Of a DNA stretch of 27,246 nucleotides, positions 16,486 to 25,199 are shown one piece after another. The DNA lies in assembly GCA_945900685.1 (NCBI GenBank), contig CAMDJS010000017.1, positions 1 to 27,246 of the forward strand, given 5' to 3'. This DNA comes from Bordetella parapertussis. Lineage in GTDB: Bacteria > Pseudomonadota > Gammaproteobacteria > Burkholderiales > Burkholderiaceae_C. How positions within the stretch are numbered: the first letter of the stretch is position 1; every line of letters starts with the position of its first letter. Both the position numbers and the translations under genes were made by a program. The notes beneath the pieces are model-generated. The model was not told where the DNA came from and did no database searches. It worked only from the letters and a program-made list of their open reading frames with translations.

Positions 16486-17427
16486 ATGACATCTGACGAA
16501 AAAGACCCGCGAACCTCCTTAATGCATGCACTTGATATGGGTGCCTGTCGAGTAGAGTTTTCTAGCAAGCCAGTGGTACTTCTGTGCGGCGGGTATTTCA
16601 AACTGAATACAGAAAGTACTGAACATAAATTATCGCTTCGCGATGCCATTAATAATTTCACACCATCTCCTAGCGAATTTGACCTTTTTTACCCTGAGCA
16701 CATCAAAGGTTGGAATGCTGACAGCTTATTTCCAGACCTAATAAGTTTTGAAAAGGAATTAGCCAGTATCTGCTCTCTTGTGGTGATCATTCTTGAGAGC
16801 GAGGGTGCACTTGCTGAAATAGGTGCATTTTCACAGTTGAAGGAATTGAGTAACAAGCTTATTGCAATACGTTCTGAAATTTATGCTGCAAGCGATTCGT
16901 TTATAAATCTTGGAATTCTTAGGTTTCTAACAGCTCACGATAATACTGCGGTAAAAACTTACCCTTGGAATATAAAAAAAACATCGAGTATTACGACTGA
17001 GATTACTGCAGATGTAATTGACGACATCAAATCTCAACTCAAAAAACAACCCAAAACCCAAATTTTCAAAATCAATTTGAAGTCGCATGTCATGGTACTT
17101 ATATGCCAGATTGTTTCTCTTTTTATAGCTGTAAAAGAGTCTGAAATCTTTCAGTTTCTAAAAGTTCTGCGCATAAATACAACCAATTCAGAACTAAGAA
17201 GTCAACTCTTCTTATTGACAGAGTTTAAATTAATCAAACAAGTCGAATACAGTGACTCTCGTTTTTATATGCGAAGCAAAGTGGATTTTCACAAGCTCGT
17301 TATTTCCACAAAAGATAAGGCCAAGCCTTTTGATGAACTGCGGTTTACAGCTTTGGTAAGCGAATACTACTTCACAAATTTTTCCAATCACAAAAACCGT
17401 TGTAGAGCGATATCTAAATTTGTATAG
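16486..17427 (+). CDS. Retron effector, St85/Ec86-like (nucleoside deoxyribosyltransferase-like + winged helix)
   Basis: This 313-residue protein is the accessory effector of a type II-A-like retron. The N-terminal half has a nucleoside 2-deoxyribosyltransferase-like fold: a first strand VVLLCGGYF (30-38) and ESEGALAEIGAF (104-115), where E111 is the likely active-site residue of the S/E-x-G-A-x-x-E-x-G-A-F signature. The C-terminal half (about 205-300) is helical and resembles the winged-helix domain of these effectors. In studied relatives the protein is a toxin held inactive by RT-msDNA and released by phage. The ATG at 16486 lies 5 nt after a2; its only Shine-Dalgarno-like sequence (AGGTGAAG, 16468-16475) is inside a2 and pairs with a1. 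AT-rich codon use differs sharply from neighbours, indicating transfer. Confidence 0.85.
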   Translation: MTSDEKDPRTSLMHALDMGACRVEFSSKPVVLLCGGYFKLNTESTEHKLSLRDAINNFTPSPSEFDLFYPEHIKGWNADSLFPDLISFEKELASICSLVVIILESEGALAEIGAFSQLKELSNKLIAIRSEIYAASDSFINLGILRFLTAHDNTAVKTYPWNIKKTSSITTEITADVIDDIKSQLKKQPKTQIFKINLKSHVMVLICQIVSLFIAVKESEIFQFLKVLRINTTNSELRSQLFLLTEFKLIKQVEYSDSRFYMRSKVDFHKLVISTKDKAKPFDELRFTALVSEYYFTNFSNHKNRCRAISKFV

Positions 17428-17438
17428 GAGGCAACAAC

Positions 17439-18386
17439 TTGATTCACAATTCAACATTAATAACTTTGATTCATGAATCAACAGGCTTAAGTGAATCTCA
17501 AATACATCGTTTGATCATAAGATCACCTCACACATACAAGGTATATACAATACCTAAGAAGACAGGAGGAATAAGAACAATAGCTCAGCCAGCAAAGGAG
17601 ACGAAGTTTTTACAACGATGGTTAATGAAAAATGTACTCAATGAATTACCCTTGCATGAGTCTGCTACCGCGTACACAATAAATAGCAGTATAAAAAAAA
17701 ATGCCAGTGCACATAAAGAAAATTCTTATATTTCAAAGTTTGATTTCAAAAACTTTTTCTTTTCTATAAATGAGTCCGACTTAATACAACACTTTACGAA
17801 ACATATATGTAACCGTTTTTCTAGATACGATATCCAATTAATTGCACGTCTAAGCTGTGTTTACGATAAACAATCCAAAATGCGCGTACTAAGTATAGGT
17901 GCCCCTAGTTCACCTCTTCTATCAAATTCTGTGATGTTTGATTGTGATTGCCATTTATTATCATGGTGCAAAACAAATGATGTCATATTTACTAGATATG
18001 CTGATGACCTCACTTTCTCAACAAATACTAAAGGCATTTCATTGAAGCTTGAAGCTGAAATTAATAAGGTTCTTGCTAATTTGACCTACCCACAAATTAG
18101 CCTAAATATTAAAAAAACAATCCACTTATCAAAAAAATATCAGCGTCGTGTAACTGGATTAATCCTCACTAATCAGAATCAAATATCTATTGGTAGAAAT
18201 AAAAAACGAAAAATTAGTGCAATGATTCATGGACATAAGCTAAACAAATTATCGCTTGATGAAACTTATCATTTACAAGGTTTACTTGGTTTTGCTAAGG
18301 ATATCGAGCCTTGGTTTATAACAAGTATGAGGAACAAATATGGATCTGAGACATTAGACTCAATATTTCAAACTCGCACTAAATAG
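17439..18386 (+). CDS. Retron reverse transcriptase
   Basis: This 315-residue reverse transcriptase makes the msDNA from the adjacent msr-msd RNA. Visible motifs in order are RT1 YTIPKKTGGIR (36-46), the retron-specific NAXXH as NASAH (88-92), and the first catalytic Asp102 in SKFDFKNFF. Then come GAPSSPLLSN (154-163), the catalytic YADD (187-190) and the retron-specific VTG (237-239) in RRVTGLILT, which recognises the cognate msr. All catalytic residues are intact. The start is TTG, supported by a full AGGAGG Shine-Dalgarno sequence (17426-17431) 7 nt upstream that overlaps the effector's TAG stop; no ATG occurs before residue 63. No maturase, CRISPR or group II intron features are seen, so a retron rather than another RT class is firm. 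Confidence 0.95.
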   Translation: MIHNSTLITLIHESTGLSESQIHRLIIRSPHTYKVYTIPKKTGGIRTIAQPAKETKFLQRWLMKNVLNELPLHESATAYTINSSIKKNASAHKENSYISKFDFKNFFFSINESDLIQHFTKHICNRFSRYDIQLIARLSCVYDKQSKMRVLSIGAPSSPLLSNSVMFDCDCHLLSWCKTNDVIFTRYADDLTFSTNTKGISLKLEAEINKVLANLTYPQISLNIKKTIHLSKKYQRRVTGLILTNQNQISIGRNKKRKISAMIHGHKLNKLSLDETYHLQGLLGFAKDIEPWFITSMRNKYGSETLDSIFQTRTK

Positions 18387-18438
18387 TATTGCGAACTTTA
18401 TTTCATACTGCACGGAGACATAGCACTGATCAAATACA

Positions 18439-18457
18439 CCTTAGCTTGCCTAAGTTT
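18439..18457 (+). terminator. Weak hairpin after the retron
   Basis: CTTAG-CTTGC-CTAAG followed by TTTT lies 53 bp after the RT stop. The 5-bp stem is short, so this is at best a weak intrinsic terminator separating the retron from yajC. Confidence 0.25.
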
Positions 18458-18477
18458 TGCGCCTTGAAACACACAAA

Positions 18478-18505
18478 CCGACAGGTCATACCAACCGCAT
18501 ACAAT
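18478..18505 (+). promoter_or_regulatory. Candidate yajC-secDF promoter
   Basis: CCGACA, 16 bp, then TACAAT (18500-18505) precedes the yajC GTG by 29 bp. The -10 form is the same as at other promoters in this window. It would let the Sec genes be transcribed independently of the upstream island. Confidence 0.4.
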
Positions 18506-18534
18506 CGCCGGTTGCCTTTCACAGGAGAATTTTC

Positions 18535-18867
18535 GTGTTCATATCTTCCGCCTACGCCCAATCTGCCCCCGCTGCTGCGCCTGCTAGCGATTTATCTTCA
18601 TCTCTCATGAGCATGCTGCCGCTGGTGCTGATGTTTGTGGTGCTGTACTTCGTCATGATCCGCCCGCAAATGAAGCGCCAGAAAGAACTCAAAGCCATGC
18701 TCGACGCACTGGCCAAGGGCGACGAAGTTGTGACCAACGGCGGCATGCTGGGAAAGATCGCGCAACTCGGCGACAACCAGATCGGTTTGGAAGTCGGTAA
18801 CGGCGTGGTGTTGCAGTTGCAGCGCAGCGCTGTGGTGCAAGTGCTGCCCAAGGGCTCCATCAAATAA
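18535..18867 (+). CDS. yajC: Preprotein translocase accessory subunit YajC
   Basis: This 110-residue inner-membrane protein forms the SecDF-YajC complex that assists protein export. It has a single transmembrane helix (about 24-42, MLPLVLMFVVLYFVMI), then RPQMKRQKELKAML and the cytoplasmic domain GDEVVTNGGMLGKI. The start is GTG at 18535 with AGGAG at 18524-18528; the resulting MFISSAYAQ N-terminus is typical of betaproteobacterial YajC. An open frame continues upstream to a TTG at 18457, without a ribosome binding site. secD starts 12 bp downstream. Confidence 0.95.
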   Translation: MFISSAYAQSAPAAAPASDLSSSLMSMLPLVLMFVVLYFVMIRPQMKRQKELKAMLDALAKGDEVVTNGGMLGKIAQLGDNQIGLEVGNGVVLQLQRSAVVQVLPKGSIK

Positions 18868-18879
18868 ATCACCATCGCC

Positions 18880-20778
18880 ATGAACCGTTACGCTGTTTGG
18901 AAATACCTGGTCATACTGATCGCCGTGCTGCTGGGCAGTCTCTACACGCTGCCAAACTTTTTCGGCGAAGCGCCAGCGGTTCAGGTTTCGCCGGGGCGCA
19001 CCAGCGTCAAGGTTGACTTAGACACGCAGGGCAAAGTCGAAGAGGCTTTGAAAGCCGCTGGTTTGAGCGCGTCCATGCTGACGCTGGAAAACAATTCGCT
19101 GAAAGCGCGTTTCGAGACCACCGATCAGCAACTCAAAGCCAAAGATGCGGTGCAACGTACGCTCAACCCGGACGCGGACAACCCGTCTTACATCGTGGCG
19201 CTGAACCTGATCGCACGCACGCCTACATGGCTGAGCAGCTTACACGCCGCGCCCATGTATTTGGGCTTAGATTTGCGCGGCGGTGTGCACTTCATGTTGC
19301 AAGTCGATATGCAAGCAGCGTTGACCAAAAAAGCCGAGGCGCTGGCCGGTGAATTGCGCTCTTCCATGCGTGAAAAAAATATCCGCCACGGCGGTATCTC
19401 GCGCAACGGCCAAGCGATTGAGATTATTTTCAAAGACCAGTCCAGCGCAGACGCCACGGCCACCATGATCCGCGACCAGTTTGCTGATTTGCTCACTCAA
19501 GTCACGCCTCAAGCTGGCGGCGACATGCTGATGAGCGCCACGCTCAAACCCGAGGCGGGTCGCAAAGTGCAAGACCAAGCTTTGAAGCAAAACATCACCA
19601 CGCTGCACAACCGTATCAATGAACTTGGTGTGGCCGAACCGGTGATTCAGCAGCAAGGCTTAGACCGCATCGTGGTGCAATTGCCCGGCGTGCAAGACAC
19701 CGCCAAAGCCAAAGACATACTGGGTCGCACCGCCACGCTGGAAATCCGCATGGTGGACGAAAGCAGCGAAGCACGCCAAGCTGAAATCGGCAGCGGCATG
19801 GTGCCTTTCGGTGCCGAAAAATACCTAGACCGCAACGGCCAGGCCGTGATTGTGAAAAAGCAAGTGTTGCTGACCGGCGAGAACCTGACCGATGCCCAAC
19901 CCGGCTTTGATAACCAGACGCAAGAAGCCGCTGTGTACCTGACGCTGGACTCCAAAGGCGCGCGCATTTTCAAAGACGTGACGCGTGAAAACGTCGGCAA
20001 ACGCATGGCGATTTTGTTGTTTGAAAAAGGCAAGGGCGAGGTTGTCACCGCGCCGGTGATTCGCACCGAAATCGGTGGCGGACGGGTACAAATTTCAGGC
20101 AGTATGACCTCCATGGAAGCGGCTGACACTGCGTTGCTGTTGCGCGCCGGTTCATTGGCCGCACCGATGGAGATCATCGAAGAGCGCACCATCGGCCCGT
20201 CACTCGGCGCTGAAAACATCGCCAAAGGATTTGACAGTGTGACCTGGGGCTTTGTCGCTGTCACCGCTTTCATGTGCGTGTACTACATGTTGTTCGGTGT
20301 GATTTCCAGCATTGCGTTGGCAGTCAATTTGCTGCTGCTGGTGGCCGTGTTGTCCATGATGCAAGCCACGCTGACACTGCCCGGCATGGCCGCGATGGCC
20401 TTGGTACTGGGCATGGCGATTGACGCCAACGTGCTGATTAACGAGCGTGTGCGCGAAGAACTGCGCAATGGCGCAGCGCCGCAAACGGCGATTCATATTG
20501 GCTATGACCGCGCTTGGTCAACCATTCTGGACTCCAACGTCACCACGCTGATTGCCGGTCTGGCTTTGCTGGCTTTTGGCTCGGGCCCGGTGCGCGGTTT
20601 TGCGGTGGTGCATTGCCTGGGCATTTTGACCAGCATGTTCTCGGCGGTATTTTTCTCGCGCGGCTTGGTCAATCTTTGGTATGGCCGTCAAAAGCGTTTG
20701 CAATCCGTGTCCATCGGCACGGTGTGGCGGCCTGATGATCTGACCGCCAAAGCCATCGATCGCGCCAAAGCTGATTGA
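18880..20778 (+). CDS. secD: Protein translocase subunit SecD
   Basis: This 632-residue inner-membrane RND-type protein pulls exported proteins out of SecYEG on the periplasmic side using the proton gradient. It has a first transmembrane helix near residues 8-26 and the large periplasmic P1 domain, opened by YLGLDLRGGVHFMLQVDM. Five further membrane helices lie in the last 190 residues, with the family motif GMAIDANVLINERVREEL. It is the second gene of yajC-secD-secF; 55 bp separate it from secF. Length and motifs are standard, and nothing is missing. Confidence 0.98.
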   Translation: MNRYAVWKYLVILIAVLLGSLYTLPNFFGEAPAVQVSPGRTSVKVDLDTQGKVEEALKAAGLSASMLTLENNSLKARFETTDQQLKAKDAVQRTLNPDADNPSYIVALNLIARTPTWLSSLHAAPMYLGLDLRGGVHFMLQVDMQAALTKKAEALAGELRSSMREKNIRHGGISRNGQAIEIIFKDQSSADATATMIRDQFADLLTQVTPQAGGDMLMSATLKPEAGRKVQDQALKQNITTLHNRINELGVAEPVIQQQGLDRIVVQLPGVQDTAKAKDILGRTATLEIRMVDESSEARQAEIGSGMVPFGAEKYLDRNGQAVIVKKQVLLTGENLTDAQPGFDNQTQEAAVYLTLDSKGARIFKDVTRENVGKRMAILLFEKGKGEVVTAPVIRTEIGGGRVQISGSMTSMEAADTALLLRAGSLAAPMEIIEERTIGPSLGAENIAKGFDSVTWGFVAVTAFMCVYYMLFGVISSIALAVNLLLLVAVLSMMQATLTLPGMAAMALVLGMAIDANVLINERVREELRNGAAPQTAIHIGYDRAWSTILDSNVTTLIAGLALLAFGSGPVRGFAVVHCLGILTSMFSAVFFSRGLVNLWYGRQKRLQSVSIGTVWRPDDLTAKAIDRAKAD

Positions 20779-20833
20779 CAGATTCACCGATTGAAGATCT
20801 TGCGATTGCAAGCCTGACGAACTAGGAACAGCC

Positions 20834-21793
20834 ATGGAATTTTTCAAGATCAAACGCGACATACCGTTCATGCGCCATGCGCTTATTTTTAACGCGGTGT
20901 CGTTCATCACCTTTTTTATGGCGGTGTTTTTTTTGTTCAGCAGAGGATTGCATCTGTCCGTGGAGTTCACCGGCGGTACGCTGATGGAAGTGGGCTTTTC
21001 ACAGCCGGTGGCACTTGACCCGATGCGGGCTCAAATCGCGGCTTTGGGTTACACCGATGTGCAAGTGCAAAACTTCGGCTCGGCGCGCGATGTGCTGATT
21101 CGCATGCCTGCCGCCAAAGGTACGAATGCTACTGAGCAAAGCACTCGCGTCATGTCAGCTCTCAAAGAAACCGATGCGCAAGCTGTCCTCAAGCGCAGCG
21201 AATTTGTCGGACCGCAAGTCGGCGATGAACTCGCCATTGATGGCTTGAAAGCGCTGGCCTGTGTGGTGGTCGGCATCATGATTTATTTGGCCATCCGTTT
21301 TGAATGGAAATACGCGGTCGCCGGCATCATCGCCAATTTGCACGACGTCATCATTATTCTGGGGTTCTTCGCTTATTTCCAATGGGAATTTTCTCTGCCG
21401 GTGCTGGCCGCCGTGCTGGCGGTGTTGGGTTATTCGGTGAACGAGTCGGTGGTGATTTTTGACCGGGTGCGCGAGAACTTCCGCCGCTTTCGCAAAATGA
21501 ACACGGTCGAGATCATCGACAACGCCATCACCTCAACCATCAGCCGCACCATCATCACCCACGGCTCAACGCAACTCATGGTGTTGTCCATGTTGTTGTT
21601 CGGCGGCGCCACGCTGCATTACTTTGCGCTGGCCTTGACCATTGGTATCTTGTTTGGCATTTACTCGTCGGTGTTTGTGGCGGCCGCCATCGCCATGTGG
21701 TTGGGCATCAAGCGCGAAGACCTGATCAAGGTTGTGAAAAAAGACGGTTCTGATGAAGACCCGAACGACCCGAACGCAGGTGCTGTCGTCTGA
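20834..21793 (+). CDS. secF: Protein translocase subunit SecF
   Basis: This 319-residue partner of SecD has six membrane helices. The first periplasmic loop contains LSVEFTGGTLMEVGF, and the conserved SVNESVVIFDRVRENFRR (helix 4-5 region) and ISRTIITHGSTQLMVL are present. The tail ends with EDPNDPNAG. The stop is followed within 30 bp by a hairpin terminator shared with convergent smg. Confidence 0.98.
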   Translation: MEFFKIKRDIPFMRHALIFNAVSFITFFMAVFFLFSRGLHLSVEFTGGTLMEVGFSQPVALDPMRAQIAALGYTDVQVQNFGSARDVLIRMPAAKGTNATEQSTRVMSALKETDAQAVLKRSEFVGPQVGDELAIDGLKALACVVVGIMIYLAIRFEWKYAVAGIIANLHDVIIILGFFAYFQWEFSLPVLAAVLAVLGYSVNESVVIFDRVRENFRRFRKMNTVEIIDNAITSTISRTIITHGSTQLMVLSMLLFGGATLHYFALALTIGILFGIYSSVFVAAAIAMWLGIKREDLIKVVKKDGSDEDPNDPNAGAVV

Positions 21794-21805
21794 CACCCGG
21801 TCAAG

Positions 21806-21832
21806 AAAAAAGCAGTCGAGAGACTTTTTTTT
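21806..21832. terminator. Bidirectional terminator between secF and smg
   Basis: AGTC-GAGA-GACT (21814-21825) is flanked by six A residues on the left (21806-21811) and a run of eight T on the right (21825-21832). The A and T runs can extend the stem and provide a U-tract in both directions, which suits the convergent secF and smg genes. Confidence 0.6.
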
Positions 21833-21852
21833 ATGCGTGTTTGAAATGCGGT

Positions 21853-22341
21853 TCAGTGTGCGATGCGGCCCGCGTTATCGTCACACAACTCATCGAGCAC
21901 CAAGGCGTCGGGTTCAATGCCTGCGCTCCAATACACCATCAGTACGATGATTTTCAAATCATCCAGACCCACGGGGTGATCGGTGACGGCCATGGCGCGG
22001 TCCACCACGATTTCACGCATTTGAGCTGACATGATGCCTGCGGTTTCCATGAAGGTGATGAAGCCCAAACAGGCTGAACCCATATGTTGTTGCTCGGCAT
22101 CGGAATACACACGCATACTCAACGGCGACTGCACATAAGCGGGGGCTACACGTTGTTGGTGCACATGAATCAAGTCGGCGTTTTGGGCGGCGCTGTTGAG
22201 GCCAGCCAGCCAAGACAAGGCTTGCTGAATTTCATCGGCGTCAAATCCTGCGGCACTGAGTTTGCGCCCCAGTTGCGGCAATTCTGGACAAACATCACCA
22301 CGCCAGTAGTGTTCGTAAACGTAAACAAGGACATCGAACAT
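21853..22341 (-). CDS. smg: Smg family protein (DUF494)
   Basis: This 162-residue protein of unknown function is classically found downstream of dprA (smf-smg pair). The start MFDVLVYVYEHYWRG and the C-terminal DLKIIVLMVYWSAG...LVLDELCDD are characteristic of the DUF494 family. The ATG at 22341 is chosen because the family begins there; an upstream in-frame extension to 22440 would overlap dprA and is unlike the family. It lies 89 bp after dprA and is probably cotranscribed with it. Confidence 0.88.
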   Translation of the reverse strand: MFDVLVYVYEHYWRGDVCPELPQLGRKLSAAGFDADEIQQALSWLAGLNSAAQNADLIHVHQQRVAPAYVQSPLSMRVYSDAEQQHMGSACLGFITFMETAGIMSAQMREIVVDRAMAVTDHPVGLDDLKIIVLMVYWSAGIEPDALVLDELCDDNAGRIAH

Positions 22342-22430
22342 GGCTGCAATATAACCTGTTTTGCAGACGCTCCCTTTTTGCCCGACCCACCAAGCTTTTG
22401 CGTCTTCCACTTCGTCCATTGCATTGCAGA

Positions 22431-23597
22431 TCATCCGCACAATTGTTGGTACAAGCCGCCTGGCATTTCAGCCACTTTGCCTGCGCTCATCAATGCTTGC
22501 ATGGCCAGCAATGCCTCTTCCAGCGACATGCCGCTGTGAATCAGCAAGGCTTCCAAATGCTGAGGCTCATGACCCAGGGCGTTGAGCAAACTGCGTTGTT
22601 GCGGGTTTAGCGCTTCAGCTTGCGTCTGTGTGGTGTGGTGTTGCTCAGAGGCAAAGTGGATGGCCGGTAATTCTTCCAGCACATCTTGCACGCTCTCGAC
22701 CAATTTCGCGCCTTGTTTTAGCAGCGCATGACATCCGCGCGACAGCACAGAATGTATGGAGCCCGGTATGGCAAACACTTCTTTGCCTTGCGACAGGGCC
22801 AAATCTGCCGTGATCAGTGAACCCGACTTCAACGCAGCCTCCACCACCAACACGCCGTGACTCAATCCGGCGATCAAACGGTTGCGTCTGGGAAAATGGT
22901 GCGGCAGCGGCGGTGTGCCCGGCGGAAATTCGCTGAGCAACCATCCGTGTTGCGCCACTTGACGCGCCAGTGCGTGGTGATGTTTCGGATAAACCATGTC
23001 CAAACCTGTACCCACCACGGCAACCGTGGCACACTGGTCTGTGGGTTTGGCCTCAAGCGCGCCGAGATGCGCTGCAGCATCAATGCCCATGGCCAAGCCT
23101 GAGACGACACAGCAACCGGCTTGTTGAAGCTGATGCGCCATTCTTTTGGCGTTGTGTGTGCCCTGCGCTGTCGGGTTGCGACTGCCGACAACCGCCACGC
23201 CTTGCCAGCAAGGCAAATGAAGCTGCCCTTGCGCAAACAACAGCAACGGCGGCTCATCAATGTCTCTGAGCACAGCCGGGTACATGGGGCTGTCCCAAGT
23301 CCACACTTGCTGCTGCACACCGGCTTGTGTTTGAGCCAACCAAGCGCGGGTGCGGGCACATACTGCTTCCCATTCATCAGGCATACGCAACAAGGACTGG
23401 GCTTGTGACTCTGATAGCCAAGCCTGCAGTGTTGATGCCGGTTGAGCAAACACAGCACTTGGACTGCCAAACAAGGTGATCAGTTTGTGTTGTATCTGTG
23501 TGCCGACCAGCGGCGTCATTTGCAACCTCAGCCAATCGCACCAAGCGTCGTCCACAACTGGCGGGCTGATGGTTTCAGACAGTGTCAAAGCATTCAT
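22431..23597 (-). CDS. dprA: DNA processing protein DprA
   Basis: This 388-residue cytoplasmic protein loads RecA onto incoming single-stranded DNA during natural transformation. A helical N-terminal region is followed by the Rossmann core with VAVVGSRNPTAQG (about 134-146), SGLAMGIDAAAH, VVGTGLDMVYPKHH, EFPPGTPPLPHHFPRRNR and SGSLITADLA. A winged-helix C-terminal domain fills the last 70 residues. The ATG at 23597 has an AAGGA ribosome binding site; the TTG at 23627 is less likely. It is divergent from def-fmt and precedes smg, a widely conserved arrangement. It suggests, but does not prove, competence. Confidence 0.95.
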   Translation of the reverse strand: MNALTLSETISPPVVDDAWCDWLRLQMTPLVGTQIQHKLITLFGSPSAVFAQPASTLQAWLSESQAQSLLRMPDEWEAVCARTRAWLAQTQAGVQQQVWTWDSPMYPAVLRDIDEPPLLLFAQGQLHLPCWQGVAVVGSRNPTAQGTHNAKRMAHQLQQAGCCVVSGLAMGIDAAAHLGALEAKPTDQCATVAVVGTGLDMVYPKHHHALARQVAQHGWLLSEFPPGTPPLPHHFPRRNRLIAGLSHGVLVVEAALKSGSLITADLALSQGKEVFAIPGSIHSVLSRGCHALLKQGAKLVESVQDVLEELPAIHFASEQHHTTQTQAEALNPQQRSLLNALGHEPQHLEALLIHSGMSLEEALLAMQALMSAGKVAEMPGGLYQQLCG

Positions 23598-23687
23598 TTG
23601 TTTGTCCTTTTGAAAACATGTTTCCAAGCGTAAAAGGCTTGGGCGCTCAATGATTCAAGTCAGACTGTGGGTTTTTGTAAGCGCGGC

Positions 23688-23717
23688 TTTACCCCGGGTT
23701 TTCAAAAAAGCGACAAT
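23688..23717 (+). promoter_or_regulatory. Candidate def promoter
   Basis: TTTACC, 18 bp, then GACAAT (23712-23717) ends only 6 bp before the def ATG, so transcription would start at or next to the start codon and the def message could be leaderless. Confidence 0.35.
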
Positions 23718-23723
23718 AGGCTC

Positions 23724-24233
23724 ATGGCTTTACTACCCATTCTTTCTTACCCCGACCCGCGTCTGCACACGGTGGCCAAACCAGTGGCTATCGTGGATGA
23801 CCGCATCCGTACGCTGGCTGCAGACATGATTGAGACCATGTACGACTCCAAAGGTGTCGGCTTGGCCGCCACTCAGGTCAATGTGCATGAACGCCTGCTG
23901 GTCATGGACGTGTCCGAAGAGCACAACCAACCCATGGTGCTGATCAACCCCGAGTTGTTGTGGTCTAGCAAAGAGCGCATCAAAAACGAAGAAGGTTGTT
24001 TGTCGGTGCCCGGTATTTTTGACGGCGTCGAGCGGCCTGAGCGGGTCAAAGTGCAAGCATTGAATGAACACGGCGAAACCGTCACCATCGAAGCCGAAGG
24101 CTTGATGTCCATTTGCATTCAACACGAAATGGACCATTTGATGGGCAAGGTGTTTGTCGAATACCTCTCCACTCTTAAGCGCATGCGCATCAAAGGCAAA
24201 TTGCTCAAAGTCCAACGCGAACTCGAGCGCTGA
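23724..24233 (+). CDS. def: Peptide deformylase
   Basis: This 169-residue metalloenzyme removes the formyl group from nascent protein N-termini. The three family motifs are intact: GVGLAATQ (44-51), EGCLSVPG with metal ligand C92, and HEMDH (134-138) with the two metal His and the catalytic Glu. The ATG at 23724 fits the family start; an in-frame upstream extension is unnecessary. fmt begins 3 bp after its stop, so the formylation and deformylation enzymes are made together. Confidence 0.98.
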   Translation: MALLPILSYPDPRLHTVAKPVAIVDDRIRTLAADMIETMYDSKGVGLAATQVNVHERLLVMDVSEEHNQPMVLINPELLWSSKERIKNEEGCLSVPGIFDGVERPERVKVQALNEHGETVTIEAEGLMSICIQHEMDHLMGKVFVEYLSTLKRMRIKGKLLKVQRELER

Positions 24234-24236
24234 TAC

Positions 24237-25196
24237 ATGCGCCTTGTGTTTGCCGGCACCCCGGAATTTGCCCGCACCGCACTTACTTCCCTGCATCACG
24301 CCGGTCACGAGATCGCGCTGGTGCTGACCCAACCCGACCGCCCCGCCGGTCGCGGCATGAAACTGCAAGCGTCTGCCGTCAAGCAATACGCCCTTGAACA
24401 CCACATGCCGGTGTGCCAACCGCACAGCTTGCGCTTGGATGGCAAATATCCCGATGAAGCCTTGGCCGCACAACAAGCCATTGCGGATTCACACGCCGAA
24501 TTGATGGTGGTGGTCGCCTACGGTTTGTTGCTTCCTGAATGGACATTGCACAGCGTGCCGCTGGGTTGTTTGAACATACACGCGTCCTTGTTACCGCGCT
24601 GGCGCGGCGCCGCACCGATACAACGCGCCATCGAAGCCGGTGACAGTGACACCGGCGTGTGCATCATGCAAATGGACGCGGGCCTGGACACTGGCGCGGT
24701 GCTGATGCGCGAGAGTCTGCCCATCAGCGACACCGACACCAGCGCCAGCTTGCACGACAAGCTCGCTGCAATGGGCTCGCGTTTGATTGTGGACACGCTG
24801 TCTGCGTTGCCGCAACTGCAAGCGAAAACGCAAGCCACAGAAGGCGTCACTTACGCCGCGAAAATTTTGAAAGACGAAGCGCTTATCGATTGGCGTTTGC
24901 CAGCGCTGCGTTTGTCGCAACGCATACTCGCTTTCGATCCGTTCCCTGGCGCGCATACCTTGTGTGATGGACAGGTGCTGAAAATCTGGTCTGGTTTGCC
25001 TGTGCCATCTACCCAGAGTGCAAGACCCGGCAGCGTGCTGCAACTGCATGCAGATGCTTTCGATGTCTCCACGGGCGAGGGCGTATTGCGCGTGATGCAA
25101 GTGCAACGCCCGGGCGGCAAGCGCATCAGCGCCGCCGAGTTTTTGCACAGCCAGACTTTGACGGTTGGCATGGTGTTGGGGCAGGCCTCCACTTAA
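24237..25196 (+). CDS. fmt: Methionyl-tRNA formyltransferase
   Basis: This 319-residue enzyme transfers a formyl group from 10-formyl-tetrahydrofolate to initiator Met-tRNA. It has an N-terminal MRLVFAGTPEFA, the loop PDRPAGRGMKL, and the catalytic block NIHASLLPRWRGAAPIQ (SLLPRWRG at 117-124). The C-terminal tRNA-binding barrel ends in SAAEFLHSQTL. It is in an operon with def, and azlC starts 3 bp after its stop. Confidence 0.98.
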   Translation: MRLVFAGTPEFARTALTSLHHAGHEIALVLTQPDRPAGRGMKLQASAVKQYALEHHMPVCQPHSLRLDGKYPDEALAAQQAIADSHAELMVVVAYGLLLPEWTLHSVPLGCLNIHASLLPRWRGAAPIQRAIEAGDSDTGVCIMQMDAGLDTGAVLMRESLPISDTDTSASLHDKLAAMGSRLIVDTLSALPQLQAKTQATEGVTYAAKILKDEALIDWRLPALRLSQRILAFDPFPGAHTLCDGQVLKIWSGLPVPSTQSARPGSVLQLHADAFDVSTGEGVLRVMQVQRPGGKRISAAEFLHSQTLTVGMVLGQAST

Positions 25197-25199
25197 TCC

